DNA of 64,000 nt from positions 186,001 through 250,000 of the forward strand of contig JAETRD010000001.1 in the NCBI GenBank assembly GCA_021770345.1. The letters are read 5' to 3'. Shown one piece after another: positions 42,067 through 51,627 of this stretch; the stretch's first letter is position 1; each line of letters starts with the position of its first letter. A program made the translations under genes and the position numbers. Below the pieces are notes generated by a model that was not told where the DNA came from, ran no database searches, and worked only from the letters and a program-made list of their open reading frames with translations. This DNA comes from Lachnospiraceae bacterium. Lineage in GTDB: Bacteria; Bacillota; Clostridia; Lachnospirales; Lachnospiraceae.

Positions 42067-43101
42067 TTAATCTTCCTTTGCAACAAGCTCCATATCATGT
42101 TTTACCATAAGCTTCACCAGTTCCTCAAAGCTTGTCTTTGTCGGATTCCATCCAAGTTCCTGCTTCGCTTTCGCCGGATCGCCCCAGAGATTTACAACAT
42201 CCGTCGGCCGGTAGAATTCCGGCGATACCTCGATGACAACCTCGCCGGTCGCCTTATTGATGCCGACTTCTTCCATGCCCTCGCCCTTAAATTCCAGCTC
42301 AATGCCCGCTACGCGGAATGCGAGCTCGCAGAACTCCCGCACGGAGTGCTGATCTCCGGTCGCAATCACAAAATCTTCCGGCTTATCATGCTGTAAAATC
42401 AGCCACATGCACTCCACATAGTCTTTCGCGTAACCCCAGTCGCGCAGGGACGACAGATTCCCGAGATAGAGCTTTTCCTGTTTTCCCTGCGCGATCCTTG
42501 CCGCCGCGAGGGAAATCTTTCTGGTCACAAACGTCTCGCCGCGGCGCTCGGACTCATGGTTGAACAGAATGCCGGAGCAGCAGAACATATCGTACGCTTC
42601 GCGGTACTCCTTCACAATCCAGAAACCGTACTGCTTTGCCACCGCATAGGGGCTGTAGGGGTGGAACGGTGTGGTCTCGCGCTGCGGCACCTCCTCCACC
42701 TTTCCGAACAGCTCCGACGTGGACGCCTGATAGATGCGGCAGGTCTTCTCGAGCCCGCAGACACGCACCGCCTCGAGCACGCGCAGCACGCCGACCGCCA
42801 CGACATCCGCCGTGTACTCCGGCACGTCAAAGCTCACCTGCACATGGGACTGCGCCGCCAGATTGTAAATCTCGTCCGGGCGCACGGAACCGATGATTTT
42901 TACAAGGCTCATCGAATCCGCGAGATCTCCGTAGTGCAGATGAAAATGCGGATTGCCGTCAAGATGGTCGATGCGCTCCCGCTTCTCCGTGGATGCGCGG
43001 CGCACCATGCCGTGAACATCGTACCCCTTCTCCAACAGCAGCTCCGCCAGATAACTTCCGTCCTGTCCGGTCACACCGGTAATCAATGCTTTTTTACTCA
43101 T
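42067..43101 (-). CDS. gmd: GDP-mannose 4,6-dehydratase
   Basis: 344 residues. [30 protein letters not shown] and Y-A-V-A-K-Q-Y are the classical Gmd motifs; the S-T-S-E triplet and Y-x-x-x-K form the active site. First step from GDP-mannose to GDP-fucose. AAAAAGGAG precedes the ATG. It begins the gmd-fcl-manC operon and is divergent from an AraC-type regulator, which may control it. Confidence 0.95.
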   Translation of the reverse strand: MSKKALITGVTGQDGSYLAELLLEKGYDVHGMVRRASTEKRERIDHLDGNPHFHLHYGDLADSMSLVKIIGSVRPDEIYNLAAQSHVQVSFDVPEYTADVVAVGVLRVLEAVRVCGLEKTCRIYQASTSELFGKVEEVPQRETTPFHPYSPYAVAKQYGFWIVKEYREAYDMFCCSGILFNHESERRGETFVTRKISLAAARIAQGKQEKLYLGNLSSLRDWGYAKDYVECMWLILQHDKPEDFVIATGDQHSVREFCELAFRVAGIELEFKGEGMEEVGINKATGEVVIEVSPEFYRPTDVVNLWGDPAKAKQELGWNPTKTSFEELVKLMVKHDMELVAKED

Positions 43102-43206
43102 TTTTAATCTCCTTTTTCTTCATTCTATACTCCGAATCATAATTATTTTGCTAACACCATTTCTGACGCCGATGTTAAGAATAATCTAATTTTTCTTTTT
43201 TTACAA

Positions 43207-43235
43207 TTGAATATATTGGTTTAAAATAGTATTAT
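43207..43235 (+). promoter_or_regulatory. Promoter of the AraC-type regulator
   Basis: TTGAAT (43207-43212) and TATTAT (43230-43235) with a 17-base spacer. The 174-base region shared with gmd is very AT-rich; I could not find an equally good gmd promoter, which would fit activation of gmd by a regulator. Confidence 0.55.
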
Positions 43236-43275
43236 ATTGCTATATCGAAAAAATCGTGTCAGAATGGAGGTTTTC

Positions 43276-44151
43276 ATGGACAAACCATTTTTTGAAAAAT
43301 ACAAAACTTCGGAGGTCACCAATACCAGAAGCGTCATCAACACGCCGTCCGCTTTCACAAGAGAGCATTTCTTCTATATTCAGGAGGCCGGCTACCTCAA
43401 AAGCCTAAAGCCACACCTAAGCCGCCGGAGCGGTCTGCCCTCCTACCTCTTTTTTGTCGTGCTCTCCGGCAGCGGTGAAGTCTCCTACCGGGAACCCTCC
43501 GGCGGTCCGGTGACGGTTTCTCCGGCAAATACCGGCGACTGCTTTTTCTGGGACTGCACCGGGGAATACACGCACATCAGCACCGACGAGGACCCCTGGG
43601 AGCTTTTATGGATCCACTTTTACGGCCCGCAGACTTCCGGATACTATTCCTATTTCCGCGAACACCGTCACTGGCAGTTCCGCTCCCGCCACTTTACCGA
43701 GCTGACCTCGGCCATCCAGAATATCATCCGCTACAACGAGGAACCCACCGACGACACGGATATTCTGACCGCACAGCAAATCGTTACGATCCTCACGCTG
43801 ATCTGCACCGAATCCGATGAGCGAAACGAACTTCTCTCCGATAAGCTTAAGGATATTCTCCACTATTTAGACGAACATTATACGGAGCACATCTCGCTCG
43901 ACATGCTTTCGGAGCGTTTCTTTATCAGCAAATATTATCTGTCCCGGGAATTTAAGAAGGAGTACGGCACCACGGTCATACAGTATGTTCTGACCAAAAA
44001 AATCACCAATGCCAAAGAGCTCCTCCGTTACAGCAACTATTCCATCGAGGAGATCGCTGCGCTCTGCGGCATTGATGACGCCAGTTATTTTAACAAGATC
44101 TTCCGGAAGATGGAAGGCTGTACCGCCTCCGAATACCGGCGGCGGTGGTAG
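43276..44151 (+). CDS. AraC-family transcriptional regulator
   Basis: The start at 43276 follows TGGAGG. 291 residues: an N-terminal cupin-like effector domain (about 20-165, with G-S-G-E-V-S-Y and W-I-H-F-Y-G) and the C-terminal double helix-turn-helix (about 190-290, with F-F-I-S-K-Y-Y-L-S-R-E-F-K-K-E-Y-G and I-E-E-I-A-A-L-C-G-I-D-D-A-S-Y-F-N-K-I-F-R-K). Such regulators usually activate sugar genes on binding a sugar. Divergence from the GDP-fucose operon makes that operon the first candidate target. Its last 62 bases overlap the end of the convergent membrane-protein gene. Confidence 0.9.
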   Translation: MDKPFFEKYKTSEVTNTRSVINTPSAFTREHFFYIQEAGYLKSLKPHLSRRSGLPSYLFFVVLSGSGEVSYREPSGGPVTVSPANTGDCFFWDCTGEYTHISTDEDPWELLWIHFYGPQTSGYYSYFREHRHWQFRSRHFTELTSAIQNIIRYNEEPTDDTDILTAQQIVTILTLICTESDERNELLSDKLKDILHYLDEHYTEHISLDMLSERFFISKYYLSREFKKEYGTTVIQYVLTKKITNAKELLRYSNYSIEEIAALCGIDDASYFNKIFRKMEGCTASEYRRRW

Positions 44152-46363
44152 AGGCGCCGCCGAGAACGGCCAAGGACACAAGTACGGCCGCGGCCGACGC
44201 CGTCTCCGCCGCCCTCCAGTACCACGGCTCCTCGAAAAATACCCGGATTGTCCCGGCCATCTTCGCCGGTATCGCAAACAGCATCACATGCTGGTCCCCG
44301 CTTTCGATCGCATAGTCCTGTCCCGTTTCCAGCAGAATCGCCCGGTAACCCCTATACGCATAGAGTGGTATTGTGATATAAGTGTCCCTGTCCAGTCCGT
44401 TTTTGAATGAAAACGTGACTTCGCCGTCCTTTTTCTCATAAGTTTTGATCGCGCAGCCCTCTTCCGTCTGCGGCTCGTCCTCATTTGCCAGCATCGCGTA
44501 GGAATCTCCCAGCATATACTCTCCGCCGATCACCGCATCTCTCGTGTCGATTCCCGCCGCACTTGTCACCTTCACCGAAGGGCTCTGCGCGATCAGCATA
44601 TTGGAATACCACGCAAACTGCAGCAGCGCGAGCATGCAGAGCATCCCCGTCACCGTCCGTGCCGCGGCCCCGCTGCAGACCTTCGGCAACAGCCGCAGCG
44701 CAAACGCCGCAAGGAAAATCCCCGCCGCAAGCGCGACAACCGAAAACCGCATCGGAAACTGGTACGGCGCGAGCAATTTCCCCAGCACCGGTATCGCCTC
44801 AATCTTCCCCCACGGGAAATAGCAGAGCGACAGGGCAATTGCAAGCACCATCAGCACCGCCATCTGTCCGGGCTCCCTCCAGTCTGCACTGCATCCCCGT
44901 GTCGCGAGCACATCCCGGTATATGAAATACTCGCCCAGATACAGCAGCAGGACTGCCGCGGCCACGACGCCTGCCCCCATCAAAAGCTCTCCCCCGATTC
45001 CGTAGGACACCGGAGACATCAGCCCGGTCGTTTCATTCTGAAACGTAAAAATCTGAAAAATCTGCGGCAAAAACAGCGCCTGTTCCTGCATTTTTACGCT
45101 GTCCGCATGAAAGACATGCAGATCCTCGTGCAGCATGTAGTCCGCCATCGGCACCAGAAAAAACAGATTGATTCCGATCGTGAGCAATGCGCTCCTTACA
45201 AGTACCCCGATTTTCTTCCAAAATACCTTCAGGTTCAGCAGACAGTATACCGCCGAAAAAAGTATGATCATCTCAAAGGAGAGCAGATGGCTCTCCAGGA
45301 TTCCCGTATACCCGATGATCAGGCAGCGCACACTGCTCCGCTCGTCCTTCGGCCGGTAAAAAAGCTGCCACAGGCCGAGAAGCACAAGCGGCACAAAGAG
45401 CATCGCCGTCGTCTCACCGAGCGCCGCACGGTAAAATTCATTCGTCAGCCGATACCCCGAAAGCGTGTAGAAAAGGCTCGCCGCAAGGCCGAGCCCGACA
45501 CTGCCGGAGACCTTTTTCCCGCAGTGGTACGCCACTGCCGCCGTCGCCATGTTCACCGCAAACAAATAGATTTTATACACGTTCTGCAGCGTAAAACCCG
45601 CCAGCCGAAGAAGCGCCGGAACATACAAAAACAAATCCCCGTACATCACCGACACCGGATACCCGTAGCCGTTGATCCACACGGACTGCATCTTCACCGG
45701 AAAGCTTCCCTCCCGCAGCCCCTGTGCGATTCCCTCGATGCGCAGCAGGTGAAACGACAGGTCCGCCCCGTGCAGCAGATAGTCGGTAAACAGCGGAGCG
45801 GACGCAAGGAATCCGATGACCGCAACGCCGATCCAGGCCCACCTGCGCGAGACGGACAGCTCCCACCACCATCTTCTCCGATGCAGGTAAATCAAAACAT
45901 CCGCGCATGCAATCAGACAGACCGCCAGAAATCCGCACACCTGCTTCCACTGATTGGTCTCCCGGATTGTGACGGATTCGACCGTCACCGTCCCGACCGG
46001 CGCACTCAGATAAAAATTGCCCGCATTCCGGCAGAGCATCAGCTCGATCTCCTTTTCCTGCGCCTCGGCGAGCAGCACAACCTCGTCCCGGTATTCCGTG
46101 CCGTAAGCCGTCTGCGTCACGACCCGGCATTTTGTCTCCTCCGCTGCCGTATAGCGGACCGTCACAAGATAAGAGCCCCGCCCGAGTCCTGTCACCGGTG
46201 CCGCACCCTCACTTCCCTCCGCAAAAAAAGGAAGCCCGTCACCCGTATATTCCCGCACAGACAGCTCCCCGCCAAGCCAGATTCCCATCAATGTCACAAC
46301 TATCACAATCTCTGCGATCACAAGAGCAAGCCATTTTTTCCACGCCGCCATTTTCTTCTGCAC
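44090..46363 (-). CDS. Large polytopic membrane protein, PTPS-related domain (YfhO-like)
   Basis: The start is GTG at 46363, nine bases after AGGAGG; this gives 757 residues. One span at the N-terminus, an extracytoplasmic beta domain (about 30-145), then about 12 spans. G-A-D-L-S-F-H-L-L-R-I-E-G and N-G-Y-G-Y-P-V-S-V-M-Y-G-D-L belong to the family named for a 6-pyruvoyl-tetrahydropterin-synthase-related region, seen as GT-C-like glycosyltransferases of envelope polymers. The C-terminal 130 residues are a beta-rich extracytoplasmic domain ending in one more span. It probably transfers sugar from a lipid donor to the surface glycan or lipoteichoic acid. Confidence 0.75.
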   Translation of the reverse strand: MQKKMAAWKKWLALVIAEIVIVVTLMGIWLGGELSVREYTGDGLPFFAEGSEGAAPVTGLGRGSYLVTVRYTAAEETKCRVVTQTAYGTEYRDEVVLLAEAQEKEIELMLCRNAGNFYLSAPVGTVTVESVTIRETNQWKQVCGFLAVCLIACADVLIYLHRRRWWWELSVSRRWAWIGVAVIGFLASAPLFTDYLLHGADLSFHLLRIEGIAQGLREGSFPVKMQSVWINGYGYPVSVMYGDLFLYVPALLRLAGFTLQNVYKIYLFAVNMATAAVAYHCGKKVSGSVGLGLAASLFYTLSGYRLTNEFYRAALGETTAMLFVPLVLLGLWQLFYRPKDERSSVRCLIIGYTGILESHLLSFEMIILFSAVYCLLNLKVFWKKIGVLVRSALLTIGINLFFLVPMADYMLHEDLHVFHADSVKMQEQALFLPQIFQIFTFQNETTGLMSPVSYGIGGELLMGAGVVAAAVLLLYLGEYFIYRDVLATRGCSADWREPGQMAVLMVLAIALSLCYFPWGKIEAIPVLGKLLAPYQFPMRFSVVALAAGIFLAAFALRLLPKVCSGAAARTVTGMLCMLALLQFAWYSNMLIAQSPSVKVTSAAGIDTRDAVIGGEYMLGDSYAMLANEDEPQTEEGCAIKTYEKKDGEVTFSFKNGLDRDTYITIPLYAYRGYRAILLETGQDYAIESGDQHVMLFAIPAKMAGTIRVFFEEPWYWRAAETASAAAVLVSLAVLGGASTTAAGIRRRYSLPSSGRSC

Positions 46364-46554
46364 AGCTTTGCACCTCCTGTCCTGGTATCCGGTATTCCCA
46401 AAACCTTCCATATATATTCAGTGCTATTCTACAGTTTTCACCTTTTATTGTCAATTTAAAATATCCTTATGATATTCTTATATTTTTCTAAATAAATCCG
46501 AGACTCAAACATAAAATATCACGATGATAATGCAATATCATTTTGGCTATTTTA

Positions 46555-46563
46555 TGCTATACT
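46555..46563 (+). promoter_or_regulatory. Extended -10 promoter of the XRE gene
   Basis: TGCTATACT (46555-46563) fits the TGnTATAAT pattern 23 bases before the ATG. Just upstream GATGATAATG and CAATATCATT (46522-46542) repeat an ATATCA/TGATAA theme, a possible autoregulatory site. Confidence 0.45.
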
Positions 46564-46585
46564 TATCAGAAAGAGAGGATATGCC

Positions 46586-46870
46586 ATGACCGCCGATAAA
46601 ATCAAAAAACTGCGTGAGGCCAACAATCTGACACAGGCAGAGCTCGCGAAAAAACTGAATATCACTCGCAGCAGCGTCAACGCCTGGGAAATGGGGATCT
46701 CGGTTCCCTCCACCACCTATCTGGTGGAGCTGGCCCGGCTGTTTAAGGTCTCCACCGATTATCTGCTCTGCCTGCCCGGCAACAATTCGATCGACGTCTC
46801 AGAGTTAAACGAGCAGGAAATCCTCCTGATTTACGAATTGATCGATTACTTTAAATCACAGAAAAAATGA
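46586..46870 (+). CDS. XRE-family small repressor
   Basis: 94 residues. Helix-turn-helix at about 3-55: L-R-E-A-N-N-L-T-Q-A-E-L-A-K-K-L-N-I-T-R-S-S-V-N-A-W (shortened to the recognition region), then V-S-T-D-Y-L-L. The C-terminal 25 residues are acidic and helical. A single-domain DNA-binding protein. It stands alone on the plus strand inside the glycan locus, flanked by its promoter and a strong terminator, and divergent from the YfhO-like gene. Confidence 0.88.
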   Translation: MTADKIKKLREANNLTQAELAKKLNITRSSVNAWEMGISVPSTTYLVELARLFKVSTDYLLCLPGNNSIDVSELNEQEILLIYELIDYFKSQKK

Positions 46871-46898
46871 GATACCGCCAAAGGCAGTATCTCATTTT
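46862..46898. terminator. Bidirectional terminator
   Basis: AAAATGAGATAC (46864-46875) pairs with GTATCTCATTTT (46887-46898) around a GCC/GGC extended loop, with A6 on the left and T5 on the right. It ends the XRE gene on one strand and the GT2 gene on the other, overlapping both stop codons. Confidence 0.8.
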
Positions 46899-47833
46899 TA
46901 TAACAGGCGCTTCTTCTCCGCCGCGGCCCGGTGCAGCTCCATCTCAAAATCCTGCCGGTTTTTCTGGCGGATCGTCTCAAGCGTAAGCCCGGTAAAAAGC
47001 GACTGGATTGCCGCAAGCATCGTAAATCCGCAGACAATCAGCGTCGGGAAATTCGGCACGAGCCCGGTCTTGAGATAAGTGCTCATCACCGGCAGAAAAA
47101 ACGCAGCCGATATGAGCGCGAGAACAAGCGAGATCGCACCGAAAAAAATTGCCGGTTTGTAGGCACGGTACAGCTTCGCGATGGTCCGAAGAACTTTAAA
47201 GCCGTCCGCACAGGTGTCAAGCTTTGACTCGCTCCCCTCCGGCCTGTCGCGGTAGTCAATCACGACATTCTCCACATACATATTTTTCTCGACCGCATGG
47301 ATGCTCATCTCCGTCTCAATCTCAAAGCCCGCAGACAACACCGGAAACGTTTTGACAAATTCGTAGCCAAACGCGCGGTAGCCCGTCATGATATCCTTAA
47401 TATCATTTTGAAACAGGGTATTGATGCTCCAGCGCACAAGCGAATTGCCGAAATTGTGGAAGCGGCGCTTGTTTTCGGTAAAATAAGTCGAGGACAGCCG
47501 GTCGCCGACCACCATGTCCGCCCCGCGAAGGAGCACCAGATTCGCCATTTCTTTCGCACGCTCCGCCGGGTAGGTGTCATCCCCGTCGGTCATAACGTAG
47601 CATTCCGCATCGATCTCCCGGAACATGCGGCGGATGACATTTCCCTTTCCCTGCCGGTACTCATAGCGCACCACCGCGCCGGCCTCTCTTGCGATCTCAT
47701 CCGTCCCGTCCGTCGAATTGTTGTCATACACATAGATGACCGCCTCCGGAAGACATGTTTTAAAATCCGTCACGACCTTTTTTATCGTCCTGCTCTCGTT
47801 ATAGCATGGAATCAGCACTGCTATCTTATCCAT
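46898..47833 (-). CDS. GT2 glycosyltransferase with two C-terminal membrane spans (DPM1-like)
   Basis: The start at ATG 47833; an upstream TTG would give three more residues. 311 residues: I-A-V-L-I-P-C-Y-N-E-S-R-T, V-Y-D-N-N-S-T-D-G-T-D and the catalytic M-T-D-G-D-D-T-Y, then spans at about 235-255 and 270-292. The family makes dolichol- or undecaprenyl-phosphate sugars. Next upstream is a multi-span membrane protein (47876-49408), 42 bases away, which could use that donor outside the cell. Confidence 0.85.
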   Translation of the reverse strand: MDKIAVLIPCYNESRTIKKVVTDFKTCLPEAVIYVYDNNSTDGTDEIAREAGAVVRYEYRQGKGNVIRRMFREIDAECYVMTDGDDTYPAERAKEMANLVLLRGADMVVGDRLSSTYFTENKRRFHNFGNSLVRWSINTLFQNDIKDIMTGYRAFGYEFVKTFPVLSAGFEIETEMSIHAVEKNMYVENVVIDYRDRPEGSESKLDTCADGFKVLRTIAKLYRAYKPAIFFGAISLVLALISAAFFLPVMSTYLKTGLVPNFPTLIVCGFTMLAAIQSLFTGLTLETIRQKNRQDFEMELHRAAAEKKRLL

Positions 47834-47875
47834 CCCGTCCAAATTCCTTTCCGAATCACCACCGCCGGCCGCACG

Positions 47876-49408
47876 TCAGCCGCCGATTCCCAATTTGATC
47901 ACCTGCTTGATCTCCTCTAAAACTTCCGGGTAGCAGACCGTGAGATTGCCGTCGCTCTGCACCAGGTACAACAACACGCATTTTCCGACCGTAAATCCCG
48001 CCAGCAGCATAATCAGGCAGCCAAACCGTTTCCGCGCCCGCTCCGAAAGGTTGTCGTAGTAAAAACCGATGACAAGAAAGCACAGCACACCCATAATCCA
48101 ATACTGGTCCATCCGGTATCGCTCCATCAGATACGGCGACCACAGCAGTTCCATCACAACGATCACCAGCGGAATCAGAAACAGCGTGCCCACAAACGCC
48201 CGCAGGCGCTGTTCCTTCAGCCTCTTCCACACGCCCTCCGGCGCAAGCCCGAAAAACATGAAAAACAAAATCGGGAAATTCAGAAAAATCCCGCAGAAGG
48301 CCACATACGGAAACGCGTTATAGTAGGAGTTCGTGTGCAGGAAATTAAAATAAATCCCGTTTAAAATCCCGGCAACCCCCGCCGTCCGAAGATACGAGAC
48401 GAGTCCTCCGAACGCCGTCTGATCCGTGTTCGTCAGCTGGTACGCCTGCCCGAATTCAAACACACTGCCAAACCGGGCGTAATTATAGCTCATCAGAAGC
48501 GCCGCCACAAACACATAGGGCGACGCGGCAAAAAACAGCCGTTTAAGCAATGTGAGATCAAATTTTTTCCCGCGCAGGTATTCCGCGAGCATCGGAATCA
48601 CAAACAGATTCGCGAGCGCGATCGGCGGCCTGCAGCCAAACGCCAGTGCGCCGAAAAGGCTGCCGAAAAACGCCAGAAGAATCTGCTTTTTCTCGTCCTG
48701 CTCCACCCACACGGCGCGCATAAAGAAAAACAGGCTCCATATTTCCATGCACAGCGCAGACGTAATCGCCGTACAGTAAAGCGCCGGGGCGGTCACGCTG
48801 TACCAGACGCTCATCGCCGAAAAGGCAGTCGCCAAAAACAGATACATTCCAAACGACAGCTTTGCAAAAAATCTCCTGGAAATCATCGCGAGACACGCAA
48901 ACATCCCGCAGATAAACAGCACCACAAAAACCTGCGTCGCATGATAGCCCGTAAGCGCCGTGCCGGTCAGGATCCGAAACGGCAGAAACAGCAGCACCAC
49001 CGGCACAACGCCGAAATACATATAATAGTGACCGTCGTAATACACCGTGTCCCACCGGTAATCGACGCCGAGCTCCTCTCTTGCGATCGGGTCGTACGGA
49101 TTGTCCATCTCCGTCAACAGAGGGTCTATGTCACCGTTATCGATATACAGATGACCGTTCAGAAACGCTTCCGCCGTAAGCTCGTACTGGTTCCTGTCAT
49201 TGTCCTCCTGCCCGGTCCATCCCGGAACCCATCCCATCGGTATCACACACGCCAGCATCAAAAGCAGCATCACCGCGGCGGTCACAATTTTTTCATTCCG
49301 GCCAAACGTCTCCATCGTCACACGGTGCAGCCTCGATTTCGGGCGTATGCAAAACAAAACCGCAAAAATACTGCCGTACAGCAATATTCCTCCTGCCAGA
49401 TAAGCCAT
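47876..49408 (-). CDS. Multi-span membrane protein, probable GT-C glycosyltransferase or polymerase
   Basis: 510 residues with about 12 spans. After the second span an extracytoplasmic loop holds E-D-N-D-R-N-Q-Y and Y-Y-D-G-H-Y-Y-M-Y-F-G-V-V-P; the acidic residues and the H-Y-Y-M-Y-F-G stretch are typical for clostridial GT39/GT-C-like proteins of capsule loci. It forms a pair with the lipid-phosphate sugar synthase-like GT2 downstream. A role as Wzy-type polymerase cannot be excluded, since no other clear polymerase is seen. Confidence 0.6.
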   Translation of the reverse strand: MAYLAGGILLYGSIFAVLFCIRPKSRLHRVTMETFGRNEKIVTAAVMLLLMLACVIPMGWVPGWTGQEDNDRNQYELTAEAFLNGHLYIDNGDIDPLLTEMDNPYDPIAREELGVDYRWDTVYYDGHYYMYFGVVPVVLLFLPFRILTGTALTGYHATQVFVVLFICGMFACLAMISRRFFAKLSFGMYLFLATAFSAMSVWYSVTAPALYCTAITSALCMEIWSLFFFMRAVWVEQDEKKQILLAFFGSLFGALAFGCRPPIALANLFVIPMLAEYLRGKKFDLTLLKRLFFAASPYVFVAALLMSYNYARFGSVFEFGQAYQLTNTDQTAFGGLVSYLRTAGVAGILNGIYFNFLHTNSYYNAFPYVAFCGIFLNFPILFFMFFGLAPEGVWKRLKEQRLRAFVGTLFLIPLVIVVMELLWSPYLMERYRMDQYWIMGVLCFLVIGFYYDNLSERARKRFGCLIMLLAGFTVGKCVLLYLVQSDGNLTVCYPEVLEEIKQVIKLGIGG

Positions 49409-49466
49409 GTCGTCACTCCTTCCTCATCATCCGTTTTCCCTTTCTCCTCACATACGGGAAGCTGCC

Positions 49467-50516
49467 TCAAACGCCGGGAAGTTTCGTCCCAATACACTTC
49501 AGGAGCCCCGTCCAGAACTGGTACAAAAGCCCCGAAAGCCACTCCTGTGGCCGGTGCAAAAGCAGTCTGCACAGCGCCTCGATTGCCGAGCCCGCAGCGA
49601 TCATCGAGACCGCAAGGCCGATTAAGATCAGGTGGTAAACGCCGCTCTCGTTCCACGCAAGATAGTCAAACAGATAGTGAATCGTGCATTCGCGCAGCGT
49701 CCACTCCATGATAAAAATCGCGGGCACATACGACGCAATGCGGTTGACAAAGCCGTTCTCGAACCGCATATCCGCAAAAATCAGAAACGCGAGCACCGCC
49801 TCCGCAATAATAAAGAGCGTATTGTCCCTGGCAAAACGGTTCTGCACGGTTCCGGTGACAACATAGAGCGCCCCGTTTAACGCGAAATTTACCGCGGCAA
49901 CCGCCGCAAAAGCCGCGGCCAGCTTCCCGGTGCGGTATCTTCCGACCATCCCGGATATCCGGATGTAGCGGCCGATCAGATACAGCATCACCATCTGCAC
50001 GATGCCCTTGCCGCCGTCGCCGGTGAGATCAAAAAAGAAAAACGTCGTGACGCCGGAAAACACGAGAAGCATCACAAGAATCAGCTGTTTTAGCCGCTGC
50101 CGCCCGAGTTTTTCGATCGCCTCGTTGAGAAACGGGGACAGCGCCGCCAGCGCAAAATAGCAGGTAAAATACCAGGAGCGCTTTCCGATCACCGGGAAGA
50201 CATAAGATAAGATATTCTCACCGCCCCCCGCGGTCCCCCACAGAAGCTGAAACGCCAGCCCGATCCAGCAGTAGAACACCAGCATCAGATCCAGCTTTAT
50301 CATCTTTTTCCCGCTCCATCTCACGCCGAAATACCCGGAGATCAGAATAAAGCAGGAAACCCCGATATTCCCGACGGAATCCGCCGCAATCGCAAGCCAC
50401 GCGTTAATTCCGCCCCCGGAAAAGCTGCTCGCCCCGTGCATCCAGAAGATCAGAAACAGACACAGAATGCGGAACAGCTCAATACTCGAATTTCTACCCG
50501 TTCTTTCTTCGCTCAT
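49467..50516 (-). CDS. Acyltransferase family 3
   Basis: 349 residues, about 10 spans. N-terminal R-N-S-S-I-E-L-F-R-I-L-C-L-F-L-I-F with W-M-H-G-A-S-S (the active-site histidine), then G-V-S-C-F-I-L-I-S-G-Y-F-G-V-R: the usual start of membrane O-acyltransferases that acetylate surface sugars. Its start overlaps the preceding acyltransferase gene by 23 bases. Two such genes side by side suggest two acylation sites on the glycan. Confidence 0.88.
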   Translation of the reverse strand: MSEERTGRNSSIELFRILCLFLIFWMHGASSFSGGGINAWLAIAADSVGNIGVSCFILISGYFGVRWSGKKMIKLDLMLVFYCWIGLAFQLLWGTAGGGENILSYVFPVIGKRSWYFTCYFALAALSPFLNEAIEKLGRQRLKQLILVMLLVFSGVTTFFFFDLTGDGGKGIVQMVMLYLIGRYIRISGMVGRYRTGKLAAAFAAVAAVNFALNGALYVVTGTVQNRFARDNTLFIIAEAVLAFLIFADMRFENGFVNRIASYVPAIFIMEWTLRECTIHYLFDYLAWNESGVYHLILIGLAVSMIAAGSAIEALCRLLLHRPQEWLSGLLYQFWTGLLKCIGTKLPGV

Positions 50517-51519
50517 ACGCGCGTCCCACCCCTTCTACCAGTTTTCCAAACGCCAGGCCGCCGGCCACCGCAAGCCCGATACGCACCGCGTGATAGAGTG
50601 CGTAAGCCGCCGCGGGCAGGCTGCCCACATCGATAAATTTCCCGATCACAATGCCAATCATCTCCAGCCCCAGAATGTGCAGCGCCAAAAGCACGATCGT
50701 ATTCTGCCCGATATAGCCGAGCACCTTTCCGACAAAGAGGTTCTGTATCAGCTTTGCCAGCCAGATACAAAGGAAGGAACCCGAGATGCCGATCAGGATG
50801 AAAAACGGAACGCTCAAAGCCCCGTACACACCGTACTCCCGCACCGACATGTTAATACCGGGGTTTATGTAGCTAAGACCCACATAAACCGCGAACACAA
50901 GGAGCACAAGCGGAATATTCCAGTCCCGCTCAAAGAACTTCGCGCGCCCCAGAAACGTCCCCGCAATCAGAAACAGCGTTCCCACACAGGCCAGATCCAG
51001 ACTCCACGGCAGCAGGATCGGAAGCTCGGCAAGCGCCATCGTCACCGCAAGCAGCACCACAACGCAGCCCGCGAGAAATTTTCTGCTCGCAAGGCAACGG
51101 TCGATGACCAGATGATACACAAGACTCGCGACGAAAAATGCCGTCAGGTACCACATGGCCCCGTTTGCAATCGTGAACAGATAGCGGTTGTCGGCAAACT
51201 GCGTCGTGTCGTACAGGCAGTAACGCGAGTACACGACGCCAAACGCCGACTCCAGTATCTCCGACGGATTTCTCCGTATCACCGCGTAGAAGGCAAAGAG
51301 CAGCGCGCTGTACCCGAAATACGGGACTAAAAGCCGCTTTGCCTTGCGCGAGATATTCTCCTTGTAGCTTCTCCCCTCTTTGTAGATGTAGCCCGACACC
51401 ACAAAAAACAGCGGGATGTAAAAATTAATCAGATAATGGCTGAGCCCGCAGCTGTGGGAGATAATCACTAACATCAGCCCGATTCCCCGGGCGATATCCA
51501 GATATTTATAACGATTCAT
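50494..51519 (-). CDS. Acyltransferase family 3
   Basis: The start at 51519 (M-N-R-Y-K-Y-L-D-I-A-R-G-I-G) gives 341 residues; the frame runs 14 codons further up into a duplicated piece of the asnB end. About 10 spans; histidine in I-I-S-H-S-C-G-L; F-V-V-S-G-Y-I-Y-K near the third span. Same family as its neighbour but of low identity, so not a recent duplicate. Probably an O-acetyltransferase acting on a lipid-linked or exported sugar. Confidence 0.85.
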   Translation of the reverse strand: MNRYKYLDIARGIGLMLVIISHSCGLSHYLINFYIPLFFVVSGYIYKEGRSYKENISRKAKRLLVPYFGYSALLFAFYAVIRRNPSEILESAFGVVYSRYCLYDTTQFADNRYLFTIANGAMWYLTAFFVASLVYHLVIDRCLASRKFLAGCVVVLLAVTMALAELPILLPWSLDLACVGTLFLIAGTFLGRAKFFERDWNIPLVLLVFAVYVGLSYINPGINMSVREYGVYGALSVPFFILIGISGSFLCIWLAKLIQNLFVGKVLGYIGQNTIVLLALHILGLEMIGIVIGKFIDVGSLPAAAYALYHAVRIGLAVAGGLAFGKLVEGVGRAYERRKNG

Positions 51520-51550
51520 ATCCAATAACCATGCCTTTCCGGCGCGCAAC

Positions 51551-51627
51551 ATCGTTCCCACGCCTGCACTTTAAAATTCCGGCGCAAAACATATCGTTCT
51601 CACGCCTGCACTTTAAAATCCCGCCGC
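51551..51627. repeat. Tandem duplication of the asnB 3' end
   Basis: Bases 51551-51585 match 51593-51627 at 32 of 35 positions, period 42. The second copy includes the last codons and stop of asnB; the first copy lies in the gap before the acyltransferase gene and would encode the same F-K-V-Q-A if in frame. A recent slippage-type duplication. Confidence 0.7.

Noticed and set aside
45107-46459. A 450-residue plus-strand open frame
   Set aside because: Exact antisense of the YfhO-like membrane protein; composition is rich in Arg, His and Gln and there are no motifs.
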